Positions 54,923 to 64,000 of a stretch of DNA of 64,000 nt are shown one piece after another (within the stretch, counting starts at the first letter, position 1; each line of letters begins with the position of its first letter). Made by a program: the position numbers and the translations under genes. The stretch comes from an uncultured Bacteroidales bacterium (lineage in GTDB: Bacteria > Bacteroidota > Bacteroidia > Bacteroidales > F082): assembly GCA_905233685.1 (NCBI GenBank), contig CAJOEZ010000009.1:62001-126000 (forward strand). The letters are read 5' to 3'. The notes below the pieces were generated by a model, which had not been told where the DNA came from, made no database searches, and saw nothing but the letters and a program-made list of their open reading frames with translations.

Positions 54923-57900
54923 ATGAAAAAACTGACCTTAACACTGACCCTCCTCCTTGCGGTGCTCACAGGCTCAAAGGCCTGGGCCACAGGAGGAACG
55001 CTCACCGGAAACGGCACGAGTTTGAACCCTTACATCATCAGCGACCTCGCCGACTGGAACACCTTTGCCGGATGGCTCAATGATGGCCTCACTGCCGCCG
55101 ATTACGCCGACAAATACTACAAGCTCGTCGCTGACATCGGCACGACGGAGAACCCCGTCACGCTGGCTGCCTCCGAGTACTACTACAACCCGTTCTGCGG
55201 CAATTTCAACGGCAACGGGCACACCATCACGGTGGCGCTGACCCGCACCACCATCCCCGACGGCGATGAACACCTTCAAGGCCTTGCCCTGTTCCACTAC
55301 GTGGGCAGCGGCTGCAACATCCACGACCTGCACGTGGCGGGCACCATCAACACCTGCGGCAAGTTTGGAGCTGGCTTCATCGCCTACATCTCGAACGGAT
55401 CAAGCTCGAACAATCCCAAAATCGTCTCGATTAGCCGCTGCCGTTCGAGTGTCCTCATCACTTCAACCGTCGAGGGCGACGCCACCAGCGCGGGCTTTGT
55501 CGGTGCCTCGAAGAAATACGTCAACCTAGTGCTGAACAACTGCCGCTTCGACGGCGCCTTCGTCAGCAGCACCGCCACACAATTCTGCGGCATGGTGGGC
55601 TGGCAGGATGGTTCGGGTCACGCCAACACACTCAATTGTCTCGTGAAGCCCGGAGCAGGCATGAACCTCACCGCCCCTGACGGCAACCACTACACCTACT
55701 GCCGCTGCGGCGGAGAAAGCTTCGGCATGATCAACAGCTACTATTACACTGCCATCGGCACCGAGCAGGGCAACTCCGTGGGCGACATGAGCAACGACGA
55801 CCTGAAGAACACCTTGGGCGCAGCATGGTTGGTGCAGGACGACGAAGTCCTCCCTTATGCTATCAGCTACAACTATACACTGATTGACCACTACACTGCC
55901 ACCGATTACAATGTTCCCCAGAATATCCTCCTCGACCAAGGCTCCAACGGTTACGCCAAATTGGTGGACGGCAACAAGAACACTTATTGGGAGGTCTGGC
56001 CTTCAGATTGGACCCCCATCTCCATCAATTTCCAATCGGAAACGCCCTTTGTGCTCAAAGGCTATGTGCTCACCATGGCCCCCGACATCCAGGACAATCC
56101 TAGACATAACCCTGTAGAGTGGTATCTGCGCGGAATGAATGCCAATGGCGAGTGGGACGAAATCGAACACCGAGGCGGGTGGCAGGTAGACAATCATTAT
56201 GAGTATTATTGTGATGAGAATCTGCCAGCCATGAACTCGGCGGAAAAGGTTTATGTCTTAACCGACAACACCAATACCTACCAACAATTCCAATTTGAAA
56301 TCATTAGGGTAAGTGGAGATGACAACCAAGGCTTCAAGCGCTTCGAAATGGCTGAGCTTCAAATGTTTGGACTTATGAACAGCCATGACTTGGCCAATGC
56401 CTGCATCTCTGGTGTAGAAACCCAATATATGTGGAACAACGGCAACCCCATCGAGGTGAACTGCACCGTGACGGACTATGACGGCACCGTGCTGACCGAA
56501 GGCATCGACTATATCAAACTTATCAGAAATCTCGACAACGAGGTGGTGTCCCCAGTCACCGAACCCGGCAACTACACACTGAACATCACTGGAACGGGCA
56601 ATGAGGACCAGGGCTACTTCGGCACCCAATCCGTCGGCTTCAACGTCACCGACAATCCCACTGGCCTCTCCGTGGACTACACCATCCCTGAAGGCACCAT
56701 AGGCCACTATTACATCAACTTGCCGCAAAACAGGCAGACCACCATCGACCTTAACACCTTGACACCCCCCTTCACCACGCCTTTCAAAGTGTATGACGAC
56801 AGGGGAAAGAACCACAATTTCACCACAGGCTGCTCAGAAGACCTCTTGGTGACTGCCCCCGAGGACTATGTGCTTCAGGTGAGCGGTACCATAGATTTGG
56901 GAGATGAAACCTTGTTGGAATTCTACGACGGTACGTGGGGTGAAACCCTTATGGCTGGCAACTTTAACAGATGCATAGGCGAAAACATCGGTGTACTCAT
57001 CACCACAGGCCCTCAGTTGGCCATCAAATACAACACCAGTACCACCACAAGCTTCAGTGGCCTCGACCTGACGGTGATGCCCGTCCCCGCCAACACAAAC
57101 AGCGCAATCACCATCAGCAATCCCGATCCTAGTCTTGGCAGCGTTACGGCTTCCGTTTCAGGCTCCGCTGTGACTTCGGCAACGGTAAACGACCTCGTCA
57201 CCTTGACGGCCATACCCGCTGAGGGTTATCTGCTCAACGACTTCAGCGTGACTGACGCTCAAGGCAATCCCGTAACGGTGGAAGGCGCTTGGTACACCGA
57301 CAACACCGGCACTTTCATCATGCCCGGCAGCGAAGTCACCGTCTACCCGAATTTCGTCCCTGCCATCATCACGCCCATCGAGCTTTCCATCAACATGCCA
57401 AGATACAGTAGCGGTCCATCTGACGCCTTGGTGGCCACCGTCCCCGAAAGCGTGGAATGCTTCAAAATCTATGACAACGGCGGACCAAACAACAACTACA
57501 GCTTCAGCAGCAACGGCTACCTCCTGCTCGTCGCCCCCGAAAACAAGGTGATCCAACTCACTGCCGTCACCATGTACAATGTCATGGTCGATGACTACTT
57601 AGAGGTCTTTGACGGCAACACGACAGACTATCCCTTGGGCGGGCCCTACAGCTTCAATGACGACCTTGGTATCTTGACCACGACTGGAAACCAAATGCTG
57701 CTCCATTTCATCTGCAACGGCTCCTATTACGATACCGATGATGGTCTGAATCTTATTGCGAGAGTCTATGACATAACTGATGAATTCTCCATCTCGGTGA
57801 CCTCCACCGAACATGGTACCGTCGCCATCGACCCGGCCACAGGCAATGCTTCGGTAAGCTCCACCGTCACGCTGACCTTCACGCCCAATGAGGGCTTCAC

Positions 57901-60900
57901 AGGTTATAGGCCCATGGACTTCGTGACGAATTACCCCTCCGTCCTCGTGGATGGTGGCTGGTATAGCAACAATGTGATGACCTTCCCCATGCCCGCCGGC
58001 CCTGTCATCGTCACTCCCAACTACACCACTGCTACCTCTGCCGAAGATGGGCTGTACGTCAACATGCCGAAGAAGAACACTTACGCCACGTCGAGGATGG
58101 TGGACATCCCCATCGGTGTCAGCTCTTTCAAGGTCTATGACGATGGCGGCCCAGACAACATTTTCAGCGATTTCTGCGACGGCTACATGATTCTGACTGC
58201 TGCTGAGGGATTCAGGATCAAGCTCACGGGCACTGTGCAGTGTGAACAAAGCAAAGATTATTTGGAAGTCTACGACGGCAACACGACAGAGCAACTCATA
58301 GGTAAGTATGGCTATAGTATGTTTAATACAAGCGAAGACATCGGTACGATTTACTCTTCGGGCCAAAGTCTGTTGCTCCACTTCCAGTCGAACAACTGGA
58401 ACGTATTTTCCTTAGACTATGGCTTGGACCTGAAAGTCGAGACCGTGACGTTACCGAGCCCTTACCTCACCTTCAGCGGCTTCACGGCTACGGCGGGACA
58501 AGACGGTTACGACCCCAGTGCTGAAAACGAGAGCTGGCCAAGCTTGGTGGACAACACCACACATACCGTATGGCGCACTCACAATGATACCGGTGTCGGC
58601 TTCCGCACCTGCTGGGTTGAGTTCCACCACACCGAGCCTATCGTCCCCAAGAAATACTTCCTCGTCACTGGCAACCAAACGAAGAACCATCCCGGCCGTC
58701 TCCCCAAGAGCTGGATACTGAAAGGCAAGCTGCACGAAACGGACGAATGGACCACCATCACCACCGTGGAGGATGACGAACACCTTCTTCCGATAAACGA
58801 TTACGCCGTCGAGTTCTCCTTGGAAGAGAACCACCAAGCCTTCCAATATTATCGTTTTGAAGTCAAAGAAGTGCAAGGTCATGAACCTGGTTCAAACGAG
58901 TTCTGGGACGACTATGTCATGGAGCTGAACGAATTGTACTTCAAAGGCTACAAAGCCTCTGAAGTCCAGAACGACCTGAGCTTCGCCACCATCAACGGCG
59001 TGGAGCCTATCTATGTATATACAGGCAACAACTTTGATATTAATTATGTCGTGACCAACGTCAACGGAGACACGCTGACCGCCGGCACGGATTATCTCGG
59101 TGCCATCGAGCCCTATCCTGTGCAGGCACCTGCCGACTACGAATTGACCATCAGCGCCAAGGACGGCAGCGGCTTCACCGGCAACCAAAGCCTCAGCTTC
59201 AAGGTGATAGACTATCCCTTGGGCGTGGAAGTGGACAACGTCTATGAATCGCCGACCCAACTGGGCTACTACTACGTGACCATGCCCAAAACGGGAACCA
59301 AGACCATCGACCTCAGCCATCCTGAAGGCTTCACCACGAGCATCAAGATTTATGACGACGGCGGAAGTAGTGACAACTACAGCAATGAATGCAACGGCGA
59401 CCTGCTGCTGCAAGCCCCCGAAGGCTACGTCTTGCAGCTCACAGGCACCGTAACATGCGACCTCAACGCAGACTATCTGAAAATTTATAACGGCAGCACT
59501 ACGTATGACCCGATTCTAGGCAAGGAAACATTCGGCAGCGAAGACGGTGAGGACATCGGCACCCTAATCACTACGGGTCGAGACATGCTGCTCCATTTCT
59601 ACTCTTCCTATTCCCACACATGCAGCGGCCTCAACCTGACCCTGTCCATCATCAGCACCACCGAAACCCATGCCATCAGCTTCGACTATGTCGTGAGCGG
59701 TACGGCCATAGCCACCCCGAATCCCGCCAGTGTCGGCGGCATCGTTGCGCTGACACCGAGCTCCAACCCGGGCTACCTGATTTACGACTTCATCGCCAAG
59801 GACACCTACGACCACGATTTGGACGTGGCGGGTAGCTGGTACGACAACAGCACCTTCACCATGCCGGGCAGCGAAGTCACCGTGACGCCCGTCGCAACCC
59901 ACAGGCTGTCCTCCCTCGGTGGTTTGTACGTCAACATGACAAGAAACATCGATATGTCAACCTTCCATCCTCAGACGGTCAACATCCCGGAAGGAGTGTC
60001 CTCCTTCAAGGTTTACGACAACGGCGGCAAGGACGGTAACTATCACGTTCCCTGCAACGACGCCATGGTGCTCAACGCCCCCAAAGGCTATGTGCTCAGA
60101 GTCGAAGGAACAGGGAATATTGGATCCATTGGATTCAACGAGACTTTGAAGATCTTTGATGGAAATGAATGGACAATTTATGAAGGAGGCAATCACGTGG
60201 TCATCGGACCTTTAACCTCAGTCGGCAACCAGATGCAGCTTCAATTCCACAATACAAATTCAGGACATTCCGGCTTCGACCTCACTGTCACGGTATACAA
60301 GCCCAACACCTGGGGCGAAGGAACCGACGGCTCGGCCGAACATCCGTACGAAATCAGCAACTTGGACGGCTTGCAGACCCTGGCTGCCCTCTCGGAGTCG
60401 GATGACTTTGCGGGCACATACTTCAAGCTCACCCATGACATCGGTACCGAGAGCAAACCGTTCAGAAAGGTAATCGGCGACAATGTCGAGCACCCCTTCA
60501 GTGGCATCTTCGACGGCGACGGTCACACCATCAACGTGGCGCTGACCAACGAAAACGCTTTCGTCGGCGAGGATGAGGCCGAACAAGGCACGGCCCTATT
60601 CCACTATGTAGGCGACAATTGCCTCATCCAAAACCTCACCGTGGAGGGCACCATCAGCACCGCCAACAAGTTTGCGGCCGGTTTCATCGCCTACATCAAA
60701 CCCGGCGAAGAAAGCAGCAGAAAGACCGTCACACTGACCAACTGCCACTCGAGCGTCGAGATTACCTCAACGCATGAGGGCGACAACACTACTGGCGGTT
60801 TCATCGGCCTCGCGAAAGAGTACATCGACCTGACGCTGAGCAAATGCGTCTTCGACGGCGCCTTCATCAGCGACAAAGGCACGCGCTTCAGCGGAATGGT

Positions 60901-62563
60901 AGGCTTCCTGTCGAGCCACAACAGCACCACCTTCACCAACTGCGTCATGGCCGGCGACGCAACGGGACTCGGCATCCAAGATGGCGAACACTATACTTAC
61001 TGCCGCCACCACAACAGCAGCACCCCTTCGTTTAGTGGCAACAACTACTACTACACCGCCATGGGCACCGCTCAAGGCACCAAGACCTATCGTGTCAACC
61101 TGCCCATCGGCATCACCACGTTACGCGACACTGGCCCGACCATCGGCAACGGCATCGCCATCCTTTACACTGACGGCTTCAATTTGGACGACTGCCCGTA
61201 CTATATCAGCTACAACGGCGGCCCCTCCGTCTTCTTGGCACCCAAGACAAACTTCTCCATCACCAATGCCACGGTGCATTATGGCGAAGACATCAGCTGG
61301 CCTGCCAATCCTATTGGTGACGGCACCTATTGGTTCACCATGCCTACCGACGATGTGACCGTCACGGCGACGATGAACCTGCACTTCACTGTGGAAGGCT
61401 ACGGCGAAGGTGCCGGCAATTGGGTTTTCCTCGCCACTCCGACGACGGCAGACATCACCCCAAGCCTTGACAACCAATTCATCGTCGTACCCGAATCGGA
61501 CTACGACCTCTACCGCTTCAACCAAAGCGCAGAGATGGAATGGGAGAACTTCAAGATCCACTATTACGATGGCACTTTCAGGACGCTGACCAACGGCCGC
61601 GGCTACCTCTACGCCAGAAAGGAGACCTGCACGTTGACCTTCACGAGTCCCTTCAAGTGGGGCGTCGCACAGGAAATCGACCTTGACTACGACGAGAACG
61701 CCGACGCCAAGGGCTGGAACCTCGTGGGCAACCCCTTCCCGTTGAAGGCATACGTTGACAGACCTTACCTGAAAATGAATGCCAACGGCGACGACCTTGA
61801 GGTGGTCATTGATTATACTTCCACCCCGATTGAAGCTTGCACGGGTATCATGGTTCAGGCCGATGGCGAAGGCGAGAAGGTCACCTTCACAAGCACCCCG
61901 AAATACCAAGGACAATCCGACGACAACGGATACCTGGTCATCGAGGTCAATGATGCCAGCGTTTCAACGAGCCCAACGACCTTGGTCGACAAGGCTGTCG
62001 TGAGCTTCAACGAAGGCGAGCAGCTCCGCAAATTCATCTTCAACGAAGATAACGCCAAGCTATACATCAGGCAAGACGGCATCGACTACACCATTGCCTA
62101 CAGCGAGCAGGAGGGCGAAGTCGCGCTCAACTTCAAAGCCGCAAAGGACGGTGCCTACACGCTGTCCATCCTTCCCAAAAAGGTGGATATGAGCTACCTG
62201 CACCTCATCGACAACAAGACAGGTGCAGACATCGACCTGATGGCCACGCTTGAATACAGCTTCAACGCCTTGACGACGGACGAAGTCTCGCGCTTCCGTT
62301 TGGTGTTCAGCGCCCATGATGTCCCAGAAATCACGGAGACCGTCTCCCCGACCTTTGCCTACTACGCTGACGGCGAGATTCGTCTGTTCGAAGAGACCGA
62401 AGGCAAGGTCATCCTGCAGGTCATCGACATGATGGGACGCGTGATCGTCTCGCGCAGCGGAAACATCCAACGCCTCTCCACAAAGGGGATGGTGCCAGGG
62501 GTTTATGTTTTACGATTAATCAATGGCAATGAGGTTAGAACGCAGAAAATCATTATTCAATAA
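54923..62563 (+). CDS. Giant T9SS surface protein C: five CUB-like, two discoidin-like and two GLUG-like domains
   Basis: 2546 residues. Signal peptide almost identical to A (MKKLTLTLTLLLAVLTGSKA). Order by eye: GLUG-like about 27-293; discoidin-like 320-483 (LVDGNKNTYWEVWPSDW); Ig-like 487-580; CUB-like 594-722; InlB-like 723-810; CUB-like 822-950; InlB-like 953-1036; CUB-like 1042-1176; discoidin-like 1180-1343 (SLVDNTTHTVWRTH); Ig-like 1346-1432; CUB-like 1447-1580; InlB-like 1583-1660; CUB-like 1667-1793; second GLUG-like block 1797-2063; InlB-like 2066-2160; shared C-terminal module to about 2473; T9SS sorting domain. The second GLUG block repeats the N-terminal one line by line. No repeat-encoded linker here, so it shows the ancestral junction (FEETEGKVILQVIDMMGR). 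Confidence 0.85.
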   Translation: MKKLTLTLTLLLAVLTGSKAWATGGTLTGNGTSLNPYIISDLADWNTFAGWLNDGLTAADYADKYYKLVADIGTTENPVTLAASEYYYNPFCGNFNGNGHTITVALTRTTIPDGDEHLQGLALFHYVGSGCNIHDLHVAGTINTCGKFGAGFIAYISNGSSSNNPKIVSISRCRSSVLITSTVEGDATSAGFVGASKKYVNLVLNNCRFDGAFVSSTATQFCGMVGWQDGSGHANTLNCLVKPGAGMNLTAPDGNHYTYCRCGGESFGMINSYYYTAIGTEQGNSVGDMSNDDLKNTLGAAWLVQDDEVLPYAISYNYTLIDHYTATDYNVPQNILLDQGSNGYAKLVDGNKNTYWEVWPSDWTPISINFQSETPFVLKGYVLTMAPDIQDNPRHNPVEWYLRGMNANGEWDEIEHRGGWQVDNHYEYYCDENLPAMNSAEKVYVLTDNTNTYQQFQFEIIRVSGDDNQGFKRFEMAELQMFGLMNSHDLANACISGVETQYMWNNGNPIEVNCTVTDYDGTVLTEGIDYIKLIRNLDNEVVSPVTEPGNYTLNITGTGNEDQGYFGTQSVGFNVTDNPTGLSVDYTIPEGTIGHYYINLPQNRQTTIDLNTLTPPFTTPFKVYDDRGKNHNFTTGCSEDLLVTAPEDYVLQVSGTIDLGDETLLEFYDGTWGETLMAGNFNRCIGENIGVLITTGPQLAIKYNTSTTTSFSGLDLTVMPVPANTNSAITISNPDPSLGSVTASVSGSAVTSATVNDLVTLTAIPAEGYLLNDFSVTDAQGNPVTVEGAWYTDNTGTFIMPGSEVTVYPNFVPAIITPIELSINMPRYSSGPSDALVATVPESVECFKIYDNGGPNNNYSFSSNGYLLLVAPENKVIQLTAVTMYNVMVDDYLEVFDGNTTDYPLGGPYSFNDDLGILTTTGNQMLLHFICNGSYYDTDDGLNLIARVYDITDEFSISVTSTEHGTVAIDPATGNASVSSTVTLTFTPNEGFTGYRPMDFVTNYPSVLVDGGWYSNNVMTFPMPAGPVIVTPNYTTATSAEDGLYVNMPKKNTYATSRMVDIPIGVSSFKVYDDGGPDNIFSDFCDGYMILTAAEGFRIKLTGTVQCEQSKDYLEVYDGNTTEQLIGKYGYSMFNTSEDIGTIYSSGQSLLLHFQSNNWNVFSLDYGLDLKVETVTLPSPYLTFSGFTATAGQDGYDPSAENESWPSLVDNTTHTVWRTHNDTGVGFRTCWVEFHHTEPIVPKKYFLVTGNQTKNHPGRLPKSWILKGKLHETDEWTTITTVEDDEHLLPINDYAVEFSLEENHQAFQYYRFEVKEVQGHEPGSNEFWDDYVMELNELYFKGYKASEVQNDLSFATINGVEPIYVYTGNNFDINYVVTNVNGDTLTAGTDYLGAIEPYPVQAPADYELTISAKDGSGFTGNQSLSFKVIDYPLGVEVDNVYESPTQLGYYYVTMPKTGTKTIDLSHPEGFTTSIKIYDDGGSSDNYSNECNGDLLLQAPEGYVLQLTGTVTCDLNADYLKIYNGSTTYDPILGKETFGSEDGEDIGTLITTGRDMLLHFYSSYSHTCSGLNLTLSIISTTETHAISFDYVVSGTAIATPNPASVGGIVALTPSSNPGYLIYDFIAKDTYDHDLDVAGSWYDNSTFTMPGSEVTVTPVATHRLSSLGGLYVNMTRNIDMSTFHPQTVNIPEGVSSFKVYDNGGKDGNYHVPCNDAMVLNAPKGYVLRVEGTGNIGSIGFNETLKIFDGNEWTIYEGGNHVVIGPLTSVGNQMQLQFHNTNSGHSGFDLTVTVYKPNTWGEGTDGSAEHPYEISNLDGLQTLAALSESDDFAGTYFKLTHDIGTESKPFRKVIGDNVEHPFSGIFDGDGHTINVALTNENAFVGEDEAEQGTALFHYVGDNCLIQNLTVEGTISTANKFAAGFIAYIKPGEESSRKTVTLTNCHSSVEITSTHEGDNTTGGFIGLAKEYIDLTLSKCVFDGAFISDKGTRFSGMVGFLSSHNSTTFTNCVMAGDATGLGIQDGEHYTYCRHHNSSTPSFSGNNYYYTAMGTAQGTKTYRVNLPIGITTLRDTGPTIGNGIAILYTDGFNLDDCPYYISYNGGPSVFLAPKTNFSITNATVHYGEDISWPANPIGDGTYWFTMPTDDVTVTATMNLHFTVEGYGEGAGNWVFLATPTTADITPSLDNQFIVVPESDYDLYRFNQSAEMEWENFKIHYYDGTFRTLTNGRGYLYARKETCTLTFTSPFKWGVAQEIDLDYDENADAKGWNLVGNPFPLKAYVDRPYLKMNANGDDLEVVIDYTSTPIEACTGIMVQADGEGEKVTFTSTPKYQGQSDDNGYLVIEVNDASVSTSPTTLVDKAVVSFNEGEQLRKFIFNEDNAKLYIRQDGIDYTIAYSEQEGEVALNFKAAKDGAYTLSILPKKVDMSYLHLIDNKTGADIDLMATLEYSFNALTTDEVSRFRLVFSAHDVPEITETVSPTFAYYADGEIRLFEETEGKVILQVIDMMGRVIVSRSGNIQRLSTKGMVPGVYVLRLINGNEVRTQKIIIQ

Positions 62564-62574
62564 TACGTTTCGTC

Positions 62575-62717
62575 GTAGGGGCGAACCTGTGTGTTCGCCC
62601 CCACGATAGGACAAATAACCTAATAATCAGGGCGAACAACACAATAAACAGGACAAACAACACAATAAACAGGACAAACAACAAAAAAACAGGGCGAACA
62701 CGTGGGTTCGCCCCTAC
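62575..62717. repeat. 143-bp element with terminal inverted repeats and 21-bp internal repeats
   Basis: Ends are GTAGGGGCGAAC and its inverse GTTCGCCCCTAC. Inside are units starting CAGGACAAACAACACAATAAA at 62628, 62649, 62670 (21-bp period) and 62690. Each end also forms its own small hairpin (GGGCGAAC...GTTCGCCC). There is no transposase, so it resembles a non-autonomous element. It lies between giant gene C and the small CTERM-like gene; the rest of 62564-62770 is A-rich with no gene. Confidence 0.75.
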
Positions 62718-62770
62718 AGCAACAAAAAAAATAAACAACAAACAACAAATAAATTGAATTACGTAATACG

Positions 62771-63058
62771 ATGAAAAAGACCTTAACAACCCTCGCCATC
62801 GTCCTCGGAATGACCATCGGTGTCAAAGCTCAACAATATGGCGGAGGACTCTTTGAACGCGGATATGTCTCCGACGAGGTGTATTTCGGCGCTGGCAACG
62901 ACTACTATGGCAACCGCACAGGTGAGGGCCTTATCGTTTTGCCTAATGGCCACGGCGAAACTGACGACCAAAACGGCACCCCCTTGGGCAGCGGCATCGT
63001 CATGTTAGTCGGCCTCAGCGCAGCTTACGCCTTTGCCAAGCGACGCAAGGAGGAATAA
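62771..63058 (+). CDS. Small exported protein with PEP-CTERM-like tripartite tail
   Basis: 95 residues. N-terminal signal peptide (KKTLTTLAIVLGMTIGVKAQ), a Gly/Tyr/Asp-rich middle of about 45 residues, then TPLGSG, a hydrophobic stretch (IVMLVGLSAAYAFA) and a basic end KRRKEE. The short motif, membrane span and Arg/Lys cluster match the general plan of C-terminal sorting signals read by exosortase-like or other dedicated enzymes, and small Bacteroidota proteins with similar tails are known. No sorting enzyme is encoded here. It follows the giant surface genes and may belong to the same surface programme. Confidence 0.65.
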   Translation: MKKTLTTLAIVLGMTIGVKAQQYGGGLFERGYVSDEVYFGAGNDYYGNRTGEGLIVLPNGHGETDDQNGTPLGSGIVMLVGLSAAYAFAKRRKEE

Positions 63059-63071
63059 TCCCCGTTTCGCG

Positions 63072-63131
63072 TCATCGCGAGCGAAGCGAAGCCATCCAGG
63101 GAAACTTGCTCTCTGGGAGGCTTCGCTTTTT
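63072..63131 (+). terminator. Repeat-derived intrinsic terminator
   Basis: GCGAAGCC (63086-63093) pairs with GGCTTCGC (63119-63126), the inner CCAG/CTGGG can extend the stem, and five T residues follow. The left side (GTCATCGCGAGCGAAGCGAAG) belongs to a widespread dispersed repeat, which here appears to serve as the stop signal after the small exported protein. Confidence 0.75.
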
Positions 63132-63192
63132 CGTTATTAAGCCCATCTACAAAAATATTCCGCTTTCCACATACCGCAATTAGAATTTTTCG

Positions 63193-63200
63193 TACCTTTG
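63193..63200 (+). promoter_or_regulatory. -7 element TACCTTTG for guaB
   Basis: Matches TAnnTTTG, 23 bases before ATG 63224. Confidence 0.65.
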
Positions 63201-63223
63201 CCGATTAATAAATTTCAAACCCT

Positions 63224-64000
63224 ATGAATCTCGATAACGAAAAATTTGTTGGAGAAGGCCTGACTTACGACGACGTTCTCCTTGTGCCTTCCTATAGCAA
63301 CGTGCTGCCTCGCGAAACCAGCCTGAAAACCAAGTTCTCGCGCAACATCGACCTGAACATTCCCGTGGTCTCCGCCGGTATGGACACCGTCACCGAAAGC
63401 CGCATGGCCATCGCTATCGCGCAAGAAGGCGGCATCGGCGTTTTACACAAGAACATGACTATCGGCAAGCAGGCCGCCGAAGTGCGCAAGGTGAAACGCG
63501 CCGAAAACGGCATGATCAGCGACCCCGTGACCATCCATGTGGACGCCACCGTGAAAGACGCCCTTGACCTGATGAGTGAGTACCGCATCGGCGGTATTCC
63601 CGTGGTGGACAGCAACAATGTGCTGGTCGGCATCGTCACCAACCGCGACCTGCGCTTCGAGCGTGGCCTCGACCGCCCCATCGCCGAGGTGATGACAAAC
63701 AAGGACCTCATCACCACGATGGAGGTGTCGTTTGAGAAGGCCGCCGACATCCTGCAAGAACACAAAATTGAGAAACTGCCTGTCGTCGATAAAGACAACC
63801 ACCTTATCGGCCTCATCACCTATAAGGATATCATCAAGGTGAAGGCTCGCCCCAATGCCTGCAAGGACTCGCGCGGTCGTCTGCGCGTGGCCGCCGCCGT
63901 GGGCATCGCCGCCAACACGCTTGAACGCGCCGCTGCCTTGGTCGATGCTGGCGTGGATGCTTTGGTCGTCGATACGGCTCACGGTCATTCCCAAGGTGTC
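63224..64000 (+). CDS. guaB: IMP dehydrogenase, 3' end outside window
   Basis: First 259 residues. GuaB oxidises IMP to XMP with NAD+, the committed step to guanine nucleotides. Seen: the opening GLTYDDVLLVPSYSNVLPRE, substrate-binding PVVSAGMDTVTESRMAIAIA (about 47-66) and GGIGVLHKNM, two CBS domains between about 93 and 205 (IGGIPVVDSNNVLVGIVTNR and IEKLPVVDKDNHLIGLITY), and the return to the barrel with VAAAVG and DALVVDTAHGHS at the edge. The catalytic Cys loop lies beyond the window. It has its own promoter and is separated from the small CTERM-like gene by a terminator. Confidence 0.97.
   Translation, partial: MNLDNEKFVGEGLTYDDVLLVPSYSNVLPRETSLKTKFSRNIDLNIPVVSAGMDTVTESRMAIAIAQEGGIGVLHKNMTIGKQAAEVRKVKRAENGMISDPVTIHVDATVKDALDLMSEYRIGGIPVVDSNNVLVGIVTNRDLRFERGLDRPIAEVMTNKDLITTMEVSFEKAADILQEHKIEKLPVVDKDNHLIGLITYKDIIKVKARPNACKDSRGRLRVAAAVGIAANTLERAAALVDAGVDALVVDTAHGHSQGV

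Noticed and set aside
62553..62789. Hydrophobic minus-strand frame over the 143-bp element
   Set aside because: Its Phe/Val/Leu repeats come directly from translating the 21-bp tandem units; no start context or homologue recognised.
1..64000. tRNA or rRNA genes
   Set aside because: No cloverleaf-like or rRNA-like segment was noticed in the intergenic stretches read; a dedicated tRNA search was not possible.

Overview
The window comes from a member of the phylum Bacteroidota, most likely order Bacteroidales. Four signs agree: many genes are preceded by the phylum-specific TAnnTTTG -7 promoter element and lack strong Shine-Dalgarno sequences; several secreted proteins end in type IX secretion (T9SS) C-terminal sorting domains; there is a TonB-dependent receptor with a DUF5689 surface lipoprotein; and the gene orders mraY-(murD)-ftsW-murG-murC-ftsQ-ftsA-ftsZ and rsfS-ftsH-LUD are typical of the group. 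Genus or species cannot be assigned from what is visible.

Layout. 1-9030: division and cell-wall (dcw) operon from a truncated-by-window mraY to ftsZ, closed by a strong intrinsic terminator. Its striking feature is that murD is reduced to its C-terminal domain. 9061-14325: a secreted deacetylase-like protein coupled to purN, then a YitT/lipoprotein pair on the minus strand and an RsuA-type pseudouridine synthase. 14367-16812: threonine catabolism pair kbl-tdh. 16860-20496: three overlapping minus-strand genes for a beta-barrel-like protein, a lipoprotein and a PKD/T9SS surface protein. 20537-24576: cysS followed by two coupled PagL-like outer-membrane lipid A deacylase homologues. 24554-27161: a MORN-repeat lipoprotein, pyrC and a polyprenyl-phosphate sugar transferase. 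27261-28204: an Imm26-like gene, a lipoprotein stub and a tandem-repeat patch. 28205-35644: TonB receptor, DUF5689 lipoprotein and, divergently, a lipoprotein and a secreted endonuclease/phosphatase-fold protein. 35641-42450: maf and kdsC (minus), then rsfS-ftsH-LUD-pbpC (plus).

42507-63058 is the accessory centrepiece: a membrane-anchored AraC-type regulator, an operator-like intergenic region with two sets of direct repeats each spaced exactly 21 bp, a 48-residue membrane peptide, three giant mosaic T9SS surface proteins (1854, 1744 and 2546 residues) built from shuffled GLUG-like, discoidin-like, CUB-like and InlB-B-like modules, and a small protein with a PEP-CTERM-like tripartite tail. 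A reasonable inference is a sensor-controlled surface adhesin or binding system. The window ends inside guaB.

Dispersed short repeats are unusually frequent. They lie between genes, in 5' leaders, and in frame inside pyrC and two of the giant surface proteins, where they encode Ser/Thr/Gly-rich linkers just before the sorting domain. I saw no tRNA, rRNA, CRISPR array, transposase or prophage gene.
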